Shown here in pieces: positions 53,837 to 63,636 of a stretch of 64,000 bases of DNA (positions are counted from its first letter, which is position 1; each line of letters starts with the position of its first letter). Made by a program: the position numbers and the translations under genes. Under the pieces are notes generated by a model. That model worked only from the letters and a program-made list of their open reading frames with translations, was not told where the DNA came from and searched no databases. The DNA lies in contig CALLFZ010000021.1 in the NCBI GenBank assembly GCA_938010045.1, positions 42,185-106,184 on the forward strand, given 5' to 3'. The DNA is from an uncultured bacterium. GTDB lineage: Bacteria > Verrucomicrobiota > Kiritimatiellia > PWTM01.

Positions 53837-54843
53837 GGCTGACGCCGCCGCTTCAAGAAGTTCTGAACGCGCTCGTCCGCCTCGGCGGGAACCAATGAAC
53901 CTCGCAGCGCCACGCGCGTTCGCTCGCTAATGTCCCGGAACCGCTCCACTTCGGCCGGGGGGATCGGAACGAGCGTCAGGCCACTGCGACGCAAGACGTC
54001 CAGCGACTCTTCGTTGCTGCGGCGCACCTCGGCGGTCAGCGCGGCGGTTCGACGGCGGGCGGCCTCGCGGATCGGCTCCCGAAACTGTTCCGGGATCCGA
54101 TCCCAGGCGCGTTTCGCGATAAAGAGGCTGCCGAAACTGTAAGCGAGGCGCAGGTCGTTGAAGTGTTTCACGCGGCCGGTCCACTGCATCGCGACCGCCG
54201 CGAGGGGAGGGGAGTAGACGGTGTCGAGCAGGCCGGTCTGCAGCGCGGTGAGGACGTCGGCTACGGGAACCGGCACTGCCCCGATGCCGGCCTGACGGAA
54301 GAGTTCTGCGAGCATGGTGTCGTTCGGCAACGACCAGACCTTTGCGCGGCGGAGGTCATCGAGCGAGCGGATCTCCCGGTTACTGAACAGCAGGCTGAAG
54401 CCAACTTCGGTCCAGCCGAGCACGACGAACCCGTTGGCCAGCGCCCGTTCTTCGAGCCAAGGGCCGAGTTCGCTCATCGCGGCGTCGATCTCCTCGTGGT
54501 CGCGAAACGTTAGCGGCAGCATCAAGGCGTTCGCCTCGGGGCAGATGCGGGAGATGCCACTGCCGACGAATCCGCTGCCGTCGAGCTGGCCCGCGCGGAT
54601 TTTCACCAACACATCGCGTTCTTCGCCCATGATACCGGCGGGGTAGATGCGAATGCGCACCTCGCCGCCGGTGGCGGTGGCGACGTCGTCCTTCCACTGC
54701 TCGAGCGTGCGCATCCACGCGCTGCCTTCCGGCGCCAGCGTCGCGAGTTTCAGCAGAATGGCCGCGTGCGCGGCCATGGGCGCGAGGCCCAACGCAACCA
54801 GCGCGACGGGGAGGTGCGAAATGGCGGCGGCGTTAGTCGTCAT
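53833..54843 (-). CDS. dctP: TRAP transporter substrate-binding protein (DctP)
   Basis: A 336-residue periplasmic binding protein with a signal peptide (about 1-27, ending MAAHA). Family segments: LKLATLAPEGSAWMRTLEQW, VRIRIYPAGIMGEERDVLVKIRAGQLDG, and SLDDLRRAKVWSLPNDTMLAELFRQAGIGAVPVPVADVLTALQTGLLDTVYSPP. It is of the DctP7-like group often seen with TatT proteins. The ligand is presumably an organic acid or other small anion. ATG 54843 was chosen as the signal start; the frame upstream runs into tatT. Confidence 0.92.
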   Translation of the reverse strand: MTTNAAAISHLPVALVALGLAPMAAHAAILLKLATLAPEGSAWMRTLEQWKDDVATATGGEVRIRIYPAGIMGEERDVLVKIRAGQLDGSGFVGSGISRICPEANALMLPLTFRDHEEIDAAMSELGPWLEERALANGFVVLGWTEVGFSLLFSNREIRSLDDLRRAKVWSLPNDTMLAELFRQAGIGAVPVPVADVLTALQTGLLDTVYSPPLAAVAMQWTGRVKHFNDLRLAYSFGSLFIAKRAWDRIPEQFREPIREAARRRTAALTAEVRRSNEESLDVLRRSGLTLVPIPPAEVERFRDISERTRVALRGSLVPAEADERVQNFLKRRRQP

Positions 54844-54866
54844 GTCGTTCTCCGGATGCCGGGCCT

Positions 54867-55742
54867 TCAGAACCACTCATCGGCCATGGCTTTCAATTCG
54901 CGGGCACGGCGGCGCGCGAGGGCGTTGGCCAGCTCAAGGCCGGATGGATCGTCGCTCGAAGCCTCGATTTCTGTCAGCAAGCGGTCAAACAATTCGCGAT
55001 CCAGCGAGTACCGAGCGTAATACTCGGCCATGGCAATGCGCGGCATGAGCGCGGCTGGGCCCGCGAGTTGCTGTGCGCGTTCGAAGTGGGCGCGAGACCG
55101 CTGCAGGTCGCGTCCGGCGCCGGGCGGCTGCACGGCGTAGTAAATGCCCAGCAGCAGGTGGACGCCGCCGTGGTCGTAGTCCGGATCCAATTCGGCGACT
55201 CGGCGCATCATGGCGAGCGGTCGGGAGAGTTGCGCGAGCGCGTCAGGGGAACCTTCGCTGTTCAAGATCCATCCGAGCCAGGCGGCCGCCGCGGTATAGA
55301 GGGCGGGGACGTGGGCGCGCCCGAGGGTGGATACCGCGGCTTCAAAGTCGGCGATCGGGCGGTCGAGTGCGGCTGCGAAGCGGCGGTCGTTGCGCAGCAC
55401 GGCCAGCGCCTGATCCCGGGCCCGCGCGTACATCAGCCGGGCGCGGGCGCGGTCCTCGCGGCTCAGAAAGGCAGTGGCGTACGCGATGCGGGCCCGCGCC
55501 GCGGCCAAGCCCGCCGCAGGGCGCCCCGAGCGTTCGGCGAGACCGTCCAGGAGAAGGATGAGAGAGGGAGCGCCGTCGTGGACGAGATCGGGGTCCGACT
55601 GCCGCTGAAGTGACGCGGCGAGGTCGTCGGCCACCGGCGCGAGCGCGCTTGTGGCGGCTGAACGCATCATGGCGCATCCGCTGCACCAGAACGCGGCGGC
55701 AGCGGTCAACGTGACGTGGACGATCGCGGTGTGTGGTCGCAT
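54867..55742 (-). CDS. TRAP-associated TatT-like lipoprotein
   Basis: A 291-residue protein with a lipoprotein-type signal (AAAAFWCSGC, lipid Cys at about 23). The remainder is alpha-helical: LARARARLMYARARDQALAVL, LDPDYDHGGVHLLLGIYYAVQPPGAGRDLQRSRAHFERAQQL and MPRIAMAEYYARYS, the TPR-like pattern of the TatT family. In Treponema TatT forms a trimer that binds the TRAP substrate-binding protein. It precedes dctP by 23 bases on the same strand, so it is part of this transporter. Confidence 0.85.
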   Translation of the reverse strand: MRPHTAIVHVTLTAAAAFWCSGCAMMRSAATSALAPVADDLAASLQRQSDPDLVHDGAPSLILLLDGLAERSGRPAAGLAAARARIAYATAFLSREDRARARLMYARARDQALAVLRNDRRFAAALDRPIADFEAAVSTLGRAHVPALYTAAAAWLGWILNSEGSPDALAQLSRPLAMMRRVAELDPDYDHGGVHLLLGIYYAVQPPGAGRDLQRSRAHFERAQQLAGPAALMPRIAMAEYYARYSLDRELFDRLLTEIEASSDDPSGLELANALARRRARELKAMADEWF

Positions 55743-55754
55743 GTGCAGGGGAGT

Positions 55755-56003
55755 CTACCGGTCGGCCGCCGGCGGGGCAATGTGCGAGCCGGTCTCGCGC
55801 GGGGGCGAATCAGGCCGTACGTGCGCCGGCCGCCCATGGAGCGTCTCGTAGCTGCGACAGAACGGGCACGAGGTTCGCCCGACCACCCGAACAAACCGCG
55901 CGGCGAGGCTGCCCGGATGCGCTCGCGCAAAGCGGCACACCGGGCACAGTTCGCACAGTTGCGCCATCCAGCGGACGATCCGTGGTACAGAACGACCGGA
56001 CAT
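55755..56003 (-). CDS. Small Cys-rich protein of unknown function
   Basis: An 82-residue protein with paired cysteines: CELCPVCRFARAH at about 19-31 and SCPFCRSYETLHGRP at about 48-62, likely two halves of a zinc or redox site. The start is the ATG at 56003 with GGAG upstream; a GTG at 56009 and an internal ATG at 55967 are alternatives. The stop is 12 bases before tatT, so it may be the first gene of the TRAP operon. I do not know its role. Confidence 0.55.
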   Translation of the reverse strand: MSGRSVPRIVRWMAQLCELCPVCRFARAHPGSLAARFVRVVGRTSCPFCRSYETLHGRPAHVRPDSPPRETGSHIAPPAADR

Positions 56004-56210
56004 GAGCACGCTCCGTTGAGCCCCATGATAGGGCGATGGACACCTCAGGCAACCGGGCTCGAACGAGCTCGCCCTGCACGAACGCTTCCGAGCGATCCCC
56101 GGAAGGCGGACGAAATTGGCAGATTCATGGCCGCCGCGAGGGTGGAGGGGCGGGATACGGTCGCGCCAAGTCCGCCGCCACCCGGCGCGGGAGCCGCCAC
56201 GACGGTTGGC

Positions 56211-58496
56211 TCAGTGGTCGGCGGGAGGCACCTCGACGGTGATCTGCGCGCCCGATGGATGTGCGGCCGTGTTGGCCGAATTCGGCGGCGCCGTCGCCGG
56301 CGATGGTTCCGGCGGCGGTGCCTCAAAGATCAGCAGGCCGAGGGGCGGCAGCGTCAGCGACAGCGACCACGGACGGCCGTGCCACGGCTTGGGCTCGGCC
56401 TTGGCGGAACCGCCGTTGCCGACATTCGTACCTCCGAACACGTCGGCATCCGTGTTTAGGACTTCGCGCCACACGCCGCCGCGGGGAGCCCCGATCCGGT
56501 AGTTGTGGCGGGGCACCGGTGTGAAGTTGCCGACCACGACGAGCTCGCGCGCCGGTGGCCGCGCGCGTCGTAAAAAGGCGAGCACGGATTGGTCCGAGTC
56601 GTGCAATTCGATCCACTCAAAGCCGTCTGGCTGCGTATCGAGTTGGTGGAGCGCCGGCAATTCGCGGACCAAGCGATTGAGCTCTCCCACAAGATTGCGG
56701 ATACCGGCATGCGGAGCGTGATTCAGAAGCGACCAATCCAGCTCGCCGTGGCAATCCCATTCCGTCCACGGTGCGAGCTCCGCGCCCATGAACAGGAGTT
56801 TCTTCCCCGGGTGGGTGGCCATGTAGGCCAGGAGGAGGCGCAAATTTGCAAATTTCTGCCACGGGTCGCCGGGCATTTTGGCGAGCAGCGACCGTTTGCC
56901 GTGGACCACTTCGTCGTGGGAAAACGGCAATACGAAATTCTCGGTGAAGGCGTACACCATTGAGAACGTGAGCATGTTGTGGTGGTACTTCCGGTAGATT
57001 GGGTCCTTTGCGAAGTACTCGAGCGTGTCGTGCATCCATCCCATGTTCCACTTGAAGTCGAAGCCGAGGCCGCCGAGATAGACGGGGCGCGACACCATGG
57101 GCCAGGCGGTCGACTCCTCCGCGCACGTGAGGAAGCCGGGATGCTCGGCGTGGACGACCTCATTGAAGCGGCGCAGGAAGTCGATCGCCTCGAGGTTCTC
57201 GCGTCCGCCGAAGCGGTTGGGAATCCACTCGCCGGGTGGGCGCGAATAGTCGAGGTAGAGCATGCTCGCGACGGCGTCCACACGCAGACCATCCACGTGA
57301 AACGCGTCGGCCCACCACATCGCGCTGGAGAGCAAGAACGACCGAACCTCGTGCCGGCCGTAGTTAAAGATGAGGGTGCCCCAATCTCGGTGCTCGCCCT
57401 GGCGGGGATCGGCGTGCTCGTAGAGAGCGGTGCCGTCGAAACGGGCGAGACCGTGGGCGTCCTTCGGAAAATGCGCGGGGGTCCAGTCCACGATGACGCC
57501 CAGGCCGGCCTGATGACAGCGGTCCACAAATTCGCGGAACTCGTCCGGCGTGCCGTAGCGCGAGGTCGGCGCGAAATAGCCGGTCGTCTGGTAGCCCCAC
57601 GAGGCATCGAGAGGGTGTTCGGCGGGGGGCAGTAGCTCGATGTGGGTGAAGCCAAGGCTGAGCACATGCGGGATCAGCTCGTCGGCGAGCTCGCGCCAAG
57701 TGAGCCAGCGGCCGGCGCGGCGGCGCCAGGAGCCGGGGTGGACCTCGTAGATCAAGATGGGCGCCTCGTGCCATCGCTGCTGGCTGCGGCGCTCCATCCA
57801 CGAGGAGTCGTTCCACGTGTAGCGATCGGACGCCCAAACGATCGAGGCGGAGCGCGGCCGGACTTCGGCGAAGAACGCGTACGGGTCGGCTTTCTGTTCC
57901 ACGGGGCCAAGGCGGCTACGGATCTCGAATTTATATAGATCGCCCGGGGCGGCGCCCGGGATGAAGATCTCCCAAACGCCGCCGAGGCCGCGGCGATGCA
58001 TCAAGTGGAGACGCGAGTCCCACCGGTTGAACGAGCCGACGACGCTGACGCCCGCCGCGTTGGGAGCCCAGACGGCAAACTGCACGCCTGGCACCCCCTC
58101 GACGACGCGCGGGTGAGCTCCCATTTTTTCGTAGGCGCGGTACTGGGTGCCTTCGTGGAAGACATGGAGGTCGAAGTCGGTCAGCCACGGCGGGAAGCGG
58201 TAGGGGTCTTCGAGGTCGTGGTTCGCGCCGTCCGCGGTGGTCACGCGGAAGCGATACCGAAATGGCCGCTCCGCATCGGCCCGCCATTCGAAGAGGCCCG
58301 ACGCGGCGCCTGGCGACATCGGCAGCGTGCGGCCGTGCTGAAGGTCGAGCAATTCGACGCGGATCGCGTGAGGTTGCCAGGTGCGGACCAGCAGTCGGCC
58401 GTCCAGTGTGCCCATGCCGAGAACATCGGCCGGGGTTTCGTGTCGCCCGGCCGCCAGCGCCCGCACGTCCTCGGGAGACAAATTGCGTCGAATCAT
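56211..58496 (-). CDS. glgB: 1,4-alpha-glucan branching enzyme GlgB
   Basis: A 761-residue GH13 enzyme that makes alpha-1,6 branches in glycogen. An N-terminal beta domain and CBM48 ([21 protein letters not shown] at about 139-159) precede the barrel, with [21 protein letters not shown], the nucleophile Asp407 in [10 protein letters not shown], the acid/base Glu in [10 protein letters not shown] and [12 protein letters not shown]. The C-terminal beta domain ends near residue 725; a Pro/Ala-rich tail of about 35 residues is extra. Other glycogen genes are not adjacent. It is separated from the upstream tRNA by the decamer repeats. Confidence 0.95.
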   Translation of the reverse strand: MIRRNLSPEDVRALAAGRHETPADVLGMGTLDGRLLVRTWQPHAIRVELLDLQHGRTLPMSPGAASGLFEWRADAERPFRYRFRVTTADGANHDLEDPYRFPPWLTDFDLHVFHEGTQYRAYEKMGAHPRVVEGVPGVQFAVWAPNAAGVSVVGSFNRWDSRLHLMHRRGLGGVWEIFIPGAAPGDLYKFEIRSRLGPVEQKADPYAFFAEVRPRSASIVWASDRYTWNDSSWMERRSQQRWHEAPILIYEVHPGSWRRRAGRWLTWRELADELIPHVLSLGFTHIELLPPAEHPLDASWGYQTTGYFAPTSRYGTPDEFREFVDRCHQAGLGVIVDWTPAHFPKDAHGLARFDGTALYEHADPRQGEHRDWGTLIFNYGRHEVRSFLLSSAMWWADAFHVDGLRVDAVASMLYLDYSRPPGEWIPNRFGGRENLEAIDFLRRFNEVVHAEHPGFLTCAEESTAWPMVSRPVYLGGLGFDFKWNMGWMHDTLEYFAKDPIYRKYHHNMLTFSMVYAFTENFVLPFSHDEVVHGKRSLLAKMPGDPWQKFANLRLLLAYMATHPGKKLLFMGAELAPWTEWDCHGELDWSLLNHAPHAGIRNLVGELNRLVRELPALHQLDTQPDGFEWIELHDSDQSVLAFLRRARPPARELVVVGNFTPVPRHNYRIGAPRGGVWREVLNTDADVFGGTNVGNGGSAKAEPKPWHGRPWSLSLTLPPLGLLIFEAPPPEPSPATAPPNSANTAAHPSGAQITVEVPPADH

Positions 58497-58554
58497 CTGC
58501 GCATGTTCTCCATCACATCTGCCGAGTGTACCGCTCGTTCGTTGCGTCGGGCGA

Positions 58555-58644
58555 GTCGGACAGGTCGGACGGGTCGGACAGGTCGGACAGGTCGGACGGG
58601 TCGGACAGGTCGGACGGGTCGGACAGGTCGGACGGAGGAAACGC
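58555..58644. repeat. Nine tandem decamers GTCGGAC(A/G)GG
   Basis: Nine head-to-tail 10-bp units, alternating mainly between GTCGGACAGG and GTCGGACGGG (the last ends in GGA), between the glgB start and tRNA-Asn. The period is close to one helical turn. A minus-strand open frame reads it as repeated VRPVRP but is not a gene. It may be a slippage-prone minisatellite or a protein-binding array. Confidence 0.85.
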
Positions 58645-58671
58645 TGAGGCGCACCAGGGCCGCGAACGGGC

Positions 58672-58746
58672 TGGCTCCGGCGGTAGGATTCGAACCTACG
58701 ACCAAGTGATTAACAGTCACCTGCGCTACCACTGCGCTACGCCGGA
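58672..58746 (-). tRNA. tRNA-Asn (GTT anticodon)
   Basis: The minus strand from 58746 folds as a cloverleaf: acceptor TCCGGCG pairs with CGCCGGA, D arm GCGCAGTGGTAGCGC, anticodon loop CTGTTAA giving GTT (Asn), and T arm with GGTTCGAATCC. The discriminator is G and the 3' CCA is encoded (58674-58672). Length is 75 bases with CCA. Confidence 0.95.
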
Positions 58747-59104
58747 ACGCAAACGCGGGGCCACGATACCACCAGCCAGTGGCGGCGTCAACCGGTGGGA
58801 CGTGGAGGGTGTTCCGGCCGTGCGGCGACCCGGTCAAGGTGCGCGGGAACGTCGAGGGTCGCGGACCCGCCGGCTCCCCGCACGAGCGTCGCCGAACCAT
58901 GTGCACGTGCCGTTGATTCGCACCGCCCAGCGCGGCGATCCTGCCGCGTTGACCGTCGCGTTCGGACATGCAGAGTTGGAGTTGTCGAAGGGAGGCAGAG
59001 CGAGTACACTCGCTCGCGGCCGTGTTGTGCGGTCCGCCAGAATCCTAGCGATTCAGGCCGGTCGATCGAAGCAGAGAGCGTCGAATAGAAGGAGTTAGGA
59101 ACAC
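58747..59104. other. Intergenic region between tRNA-Asn and acs
   Basis: About 360 bases with no credible gene. Its right end carries the acs ribosome site (AAGGAG at 59089-59094). I see no clear promoter or RNA structure. Confidence 0.5.
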
Positions 59105-61081
59105 ATGGCTGAGACAACCGGAACACCGGACGTGAAGAAGTTTCCACCCCCGCCCGAGTTTGCCGCGAAGGCGCACATATCCTCGTTCGAGCAGTATCAG
59201 CGGATGTACGAACGCTCGATCCGAGACCCGGAGGGGTTCTGGGCCGAAATCGCCGAGCAGTTCGTCTGGAAGCAGAAATGGACGAGGGTGCGGGACTATA
59301 GCTTCCATGAGCCGGTGTACATCAAGTGGTTTATTGGCGGGCAGACGAACATTTCGGTCAACTGCCTTGACCGCCATCTACCGGCGCGCGCGAACCAGAC
59401 CGCGATCATCTGGGAGGGCAATGTGCCGGGGGAGGACGGGAAACTCACCTATGCGGAGCTGCTCGCGGCGGTGAACCGACTGGCCAACGGCCTCAAGTCG
59501 CTCGGCGTGAACAAGGGTGACCGGGTGTGCATTTACTTGCAGATGATCCCCGAGGCCGCGATCGCCTGTCTCGCGTGCGCCCGGATCGGAGCGATCCACT
59601 CGGTCGTGTTCGGCGCGTTCAGCCCCGATTCGCTGCGCGACCGCATCAATGACTCGACGTGCAAGGTGTTGATCACGCAGGATACGGCGCTGCGCGGTCC
59701 GAAGAACGACATTCCGATGAAGGCGAACGCCGACATCGCGTTAGCGCAGTGTCCGAGCATTGAAAACGTGGTCGTGGTTCGCCGGACCGGCCACCCCGTC
59801 CCGATGCAGCCGGGCCGGGACCTCTGGTACCACGACCTCGTTGCGAATCAGCCGGCCGTGTGCGAGCCCGAGTGGGTCGACGCCGAGGACCCGCTGTTCA
59901 TTCTCTACACCTCGGGGTCCACCGGGAAGCCGAAAGGTGTGCTGCACACGACTGGCGGCTACATGGTGTATGCTGCGACGACGTTCAAGTACATTTTCGA
60001 CTACCACGACGGCGACATTTGGTGGTGCACTGCGGACATTGGCTGGGTGACGGGCCACACGTACATCGTGTACGGGCCGCTCGCGAACGGGGCCACGACG
60101 ATCATGTTCGAGGGTGTGCCGACGTGGCCCGACGCGGGACGATTCTGGGACGTGGTGGACAAGTACAAGGTCACCCAGTTTTACACCGCTCCGACCGCGA
60201 TCCGCGCGCTGATGCGCGAGGGCGAGGCGCCGATCAAGCAGCGCAAGCTCGACAGCCTCAAACTGCTGGGCAGCGTGGGCGAGCCGATCAATCCCGAAGT
60301 GTGGCTGTGGTACCGCGAGCACGTCGGACACGGTCGCACGCCGGTGGTGGACACTTGGTGGCAGACGGAAACCGGCGGCATCCTGATCACGCCGTTGCCC
60401 GGCGCGCATACGCTGAAGCCCGGCAGCGCCTCGCGGCCGTTCTTCGGCGTTGAGCCGGTGATTTTGGACGACCAGGGGCGCGAGTGTCCGCGCGGGGTAT
60501 CGGGCAAGCTCTGCATCAAGTCGGCGTGGCCGGGCATGATGCGCACGACGTGGGGCGACCACAAGCGGTTTGTGGAGACCTACTTCAAGGCCTATCCTGG
60601 CTACTACTTCACTGGCGATGGATGTCGGCAGGATGAGGACGGCGACTACTGGCTGCTCGGGCGGGTGGACGACGTGATCAACGTGTCCGGCCACCGCTTG
60701 GGGACTGCGGAGGTCGAGAGCGCGCTGGTGTCGCATCCGGCGGTCGCCGAGGCGGCGGTGGTCGGCTGCCCACACCCGATCAAGGGGCAGGGCATTTATG
60801 CCTACGTGACCCTGAAGGCGGGCTACCCATACACCGATGAGCTGAAGAAGGAGCTGGCGCAGACCGTACGGAAGCTGATCGGACCGATCGCGACCCCCGA
60901 TGTGATCCAATGGGCGCCTGGGCTGCCGAAGACCCGGTCGGGGAAGATCATGCGCCGCATCCTTCGCAAAATTGCGGAGGGCGAGACCCAGGCGATCGGC
61001 GACACGACGACGCTCGCCGATCCAGCCGTGGTTGAGAACCTGATCGAGGAGTCGAAGAAGCTTCGCGCTGCGCTGCAGTAG
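59105..61081 (+). CDS. acs: Acetyl-CoA synthetase (AMP-forming)
   Basis: A 658-residue enzyme that activates acetate to acetyl-CoA through acetyl-AMP. The AMP-binding P-loop [15 protein letters not shown] is at about 264-278, [11 protein letters not shown] near 414-424, and the C-terminal [21 protein letters not shown] and [17 protein letters not shown], with the Lys that is acetyl-regulated in other Acs proteins. Length and motif order match Acs closely. AAGGAG precedes the ATG. An OFA-type transporter follows 77 bases later after a strong hairpin, suggesting an organic-acid uptake and activation unit. Confidence 0.96.
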   Translation: MAETTGTPDVKKFPPPPEFAAKAHISSFEQYQRMYERSIRDPEGFWAEIAEQFVWKQKWTRVRDYSFHEPVYIKWFIGGQTNISVNCLDRHLPARANQTAIIWEGNVPGEDGKLTYAELLAAVNRLANGLKSLGVNKGDRVCIYLQMIPEAAIACLACARIGAIHSVVFGAFSPDSLRDRINDSTCKVLITQDTALRGPKNDIPMKANADIALAQCPSIENVVVVRRTGHPVPMQPGRDLWYHDLVANQPAVCEPEWVDAEDPLFILYTSGSTGKPKGVLHTTGGYMVYAATTFKYIFDYHDGDIWWCTADIGWVTGHTYIVYGPLANGATTIMFEGVPTWPDAGRFWDVVDKYKVTQFYTAPTAIRALMREGEAPIKQRKLDSLKLLGSVGEPINPEVWLWYREHVGHGRTPVVDTWWQTETGGILITPLPGAHTLKPGSASRPFFGVEPVILDDQGRECPRGVSGKLCIKSAWPGMMRTTWGDHKRFVETYFKAYPGYYFTGDGCRQDEDGDYWLLGRVDDVINVSGHRLGTAEVESALVSHPAVAEAAVVGCPHPIKGQGIYAYVTLKAGYPYTDELKKELAQTVRKLIGPIATPDVIQWAPGLPKTRSGKIMRRILRKIAEGETQAIGDTTTLADPAVVENLIEESKKLRAALQ

Positions 61082-61095
61082 GCGCGGCGGCGGCG

Positions 61096-61130
61096 CCGGT
61101 CGGGCGGGCGGTGGAAACCCGCCCGGCCGG
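61096..61130 (+). terminator. Strong hairpin between acs and the MFS gene
   Basis: CCGGTCGGGCGGG (61096-61108) pairs with CCCGCCCGGCCGG (61118-61130), a 13-bp stem with one G-U pair and a 9-base loop. No U-tract follows. It may be an attenuating terminator or an RNA-stabilising hairpin that lets acs and the transporter be expressed differently. Confidence 0.4.
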
Positions 61131-61158
61131 TGTCGTTCCATGATGGAGGGAATATGGA

Positions 61159-62562
61159 ATGAGCGAGGTGGACTCACGCGCGTCGGTGCCGAAGTTCAAC
61201 CGGTGGTGGGTGGTGGCCGGTGCGCTGATCATCCAGGTCAGCCTGGGGGCGGTCTACATCTGGAGCGTGTTTCAGACGCCGCTGAAGTCGGCCTTCGGAT
61301 GGACGGAGACCCAGGTGACGCTGCCGGCGCAGATCGTGCTGGCGGTGTTTGCGCTTGCGGTGATTTACGGCGGCCGCATTCAGGACCGGCTGGGGCCGCG
61401 GATTGTGGCGACGGCGGGTGGTCTGATCCTCGGCATCGGGTTACTTCTGGCGAGTTTCACGAACCGGGTTGGCGACCGCTTCGCGCTCGGGTGGCTGTTG
61501 CTGACCTACGCCGTATTGGGCGGTGCGGGCATCGGCGCGGCCTACGTGTGCCCCATCGCGACATGCGTGAAGTGGTTTCCGGACAAGCGCGGCCTGATCA
61601 CGGGGCTGGCGGTCGCTGGCTTTGGGGCCGGCGCCTTCTTTTTCGCACCACTGGCGCGCGGGCTGATCGGCGGCACGCCGTACAACCTCTTCAATGCGGA
61701 CTTGTTTCCGCTGCCTGAGCTGGGCGTGTTCCGCACCTTTCTGGCGCTCGGCGTGATCTTTCTCGTGGCGGTGGTCGCGGGCGCGCAGCTCCTGCGCAAT
61801 CCACCACCGGGCTATGTGCCGGCCGGATGGACCGCCTCGGCGGCGGTCGCGGGCGGCGGTGCGCCGAAGACGGACGTTGGACCGCGCGACATGCTCCGCA
61901 CGCCGGTGTTCTGGCTGCTGTGGGTGACATATTTCATCGGATGCGCCTCAGGTCTGATGGTGATCATGAAGGCTTCGCCGATCTGGCAGTCGTTCCGGAT
62001 TGGCGCGATGACGCCACCGGTGAGCGCGGAGGACTTCAAGGCGGTGGTCACGGCCGGCGCGATGGCGGTCTCGATTCTGGCCGTCTTCAATTCGGCCGGC
62101 CGCATTCTCTGGGGCAAGATCTCGGACATGGTCGGCCGGACGCCGACGCTGGTGGCCATTTTCTTCCTGTGTGCGGCCGCGATGCTGGCGTTGGACTGGA
62201 TGCGAAGTTATCCGCTGTATCTGCTGGGCGTCTGTGTCATCGGGCTGTGCTTCGGGGGATTTCTTGCGATGTACCCGGCGGTGACCGCGGACTTTTTCGG
62301 TACGAAACATATTGGGGTCAACTACGGCTGGATGTTCTCGGCCTACGGCGTGGGCGGGCTGGCAGGGCCGTGGCTCGCCGCACGACTGATGCGCGTGGTC
62401 GCGCAGGTGCCCTATGTCTCGAAGGCGGGGCTGACGGCGGCGGACGCAACGTTTGCGGTGGGCGACTACCGGCCCGCCTTTCTGACGGCGGGCATCGCCT
62501 GTGCGGTGGCGGGTGCGCTGGTGCTGGCGGTTCGGAAGCCGCCGCCCCCGACCAGGGCGTAG
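61159..62562 (+). CDS. MFS transporter of the oxalate/formate antiporter (OFA) type
   Basis: A 467-residue protein with twelve membrane helices. N-terminal WWVVAGALIIQVSLGAVYIWSVFQTPL, GGRIQDRLGPR (MFS motif A-like) and GGAGIGAAYVCPIATCVKWFPDKRGLITGLAVAGFG are typical of the OFA family, which carries oxalate, formate, lactate or similar acids. Behind acs, uptake of acetate, lactate or a related acid is likely but unproven. The second half keeps SAGRILWGKISDMVGR and FGTKHIGVNYGWMFSAYGVGG. Confidence 0.88.
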   Translation: MSEVDSRASVPKFNRWWVVAGALIIQVSLGAVYIWSVFQTPLKSAFGWTETQVTLPAQIVLAVFALAVIYGGRIQDRLGPRIVATAGGLILGIGLLLASFTNRVGDRFALGWLLLTYAVLGGAGIGAAYVCPIATCVKWFPDKRGLITGLAVAGFGAGAFFFAPLARGLIGGTPYNLFNADLFPLPELGVFRTFLALGVIFLVAVVAGAQLLRNPPPGYVPAGWTASAAVAGGGAPKTDVGPRDMLRTPVFWLLWVTYFIGCASGLMVIMKASPIWQSFRIGAMTPPVSAEDFKAVVTAGAMAVSILAVFNSAGRILWGKISDMVGRTPTLVAIFFLCAAAMLALDWMRSYPLYLLGVCVIGLCFGGFLAMYPAVTADFFGTKHIGVNYGWMFSAYGVGGLAGPWLAARLMRVVAQVPYVSKAGLTAADATFAVGDYRPAFLTAGIACAVAGALVLAVRKPPPPTRA

Positions 62563-62607
62563 CGTTTGGCCGAGGGCCCATGATGGGAGGGCGGCGCCGC
62601 GTGGGTG

Positions 62608-62620
62608 TCCAAGGATTGGA
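62608..62620. repeat. TCCAANNNTTGGA palindrome, copy 4
   Basis: TCCAAGGATTGGA in the gap between the MFS gene and ilvE, identical to copy 1 at 12276. Confidence 0.5.
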
Positions 62621-62721
62621 CGCCGGAGCGAGGTGCGGCGCATTGCGTGGCGTGGCCGCTCGTGTATGATCCGCCAAACCGGGTGTTCATGGTCGCCCGG
62701 CGGAACATGGAGCCCGCAGCG

Positions 62722-63636
62722 ATGATGCGCGTGTGGATCAACGGTCACTTGTATTCGGAACGGGACGCGAAGATTTCGGTCTTCGACCACGGCCTGCTGT
62801 ATGGCGATGGCGTGTTCGAAGGCATTCGCGCATACAACGGGCGCGTCTTCCTGCTCGACGAGCATCTGGAGCGGCTTTGGAATTCCGCGAAGGCGATTGC
62901 ATTGACGATTCCGTTGAGCCGCGAGGAGATGATCCAGGCGGTGCTCGACACCTGCCGCGCGAACCGCGTGCGCGACGGCTACATTCGGTTGGTGGTCACG
63001 CGCGGTATCGGTACCCTCGGCCTCAACCCGTACCACTGCACGCAGGCGCAGGTCATCATCATTGCGGGGACGATTCAACTGTACCCGGCCGAGCTGTACG
63101 AACAGGGGATGGCGGTGGTGACGGTCGGCACGCACCGGAATCTGCCCGAGGCGGTGAATCCGCGCATTAAGAGCCTGAACTATCTGAATAACGTGCTGGC
63201 GAAGATCGAGGCGATTAATTCGGGCGTGATGGAATGCATTCTGCTCAACGCGCAGGGCTACGTGGCCGAGGCCTCGGGGGATAATGTGTTCGCGGTGCAC
63301 GGTCGGACGCTCGTGACGCCGCCCACCTGGTGCGGTGCGCTGCGGGGCATCACGCGCGATGCGGTGATGCGCCTCGCCGTGGGGCTGGGCTACGAGGTCC
63401 GCGAGGACGTGATGACGCGATATGACCTGTACGTGGCCGATGAGGTGTTTCTAACCGGCACCGCGGCGGAGATCATCGGAGTCACGACGATCGACCGGCG
63501 CACGATCGGCGACGGCCGCCCCGGGCCGGTTACGCGCCGGCTCGCCGGCGAGTTTGCGGCCTACGCGCGCAGCACGGGCACGCCGATCGATCCCGAGCCT
63601 GCGCCGCGGCGGCGACGGGGGGCGGCCGCGCGATGA
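62722..63636 (+). CDS. ilvE: Branched-chain amino acid aminotransferase
   Basis: A 304-residue class IV PLP aminotransferase. MRVWINGHLYSERDAKISVFDHGLLYGDGVFEGIRAYNGRVFLLDEHLERLWNSA is the standard start, PLP-binding Lys150 is in RIKSLNYLNNVLAKIEA, and ECILLNAQGYVAEASGDNVF and DEVFLTGTAAEI complete the family pattern. It catalyses the last step of Leu/Ile/Val synthesis and the first of their breakdown; D-amino acid transaminase is a less likely relative. Two ATGs at 62722 and 62725 were chosen because the core begins there. Its stop overlaps mcsA (ATGA). Confidence 0.93.
   Translation: MMRVWINGHLYSERDAKISVFDHGLLYGDGVFEGIRAYNGRVFLLDEHLERLWNSAKAIALTIPLSREEMIQAVLDTCRANRVRDGYIRLVVTRGIGTLGLNPYHCTQAQVIIIAGTIQLYPAELYEQGMAVVTVGTHRNLPEAVNPRIKSLNYLNNVLAKIEAINSGVMECILLNAQGYVAEASGDNVFAVHGRTLVTPPTWCGALRGITRDAVMRLAVGLGYEVREDVMTRYDLYVADEVFLTGTAAEIIGVTTIDRRTIGDGRPGPVTRRLAGEFAAYARSTGTPIDPEPAPRRRRGAAAR

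Noticed and set aside
58555..58644. Possible CRISPR array
   Set aside because: Units are 10 bp, contiguous and without spacers, and no cas genes are near.
58493..58969. Minus-strand open frame with VRPVRP repeats
   Set aside because: It reads through the decamer array and the tRNA gene; a protein here is not credible.
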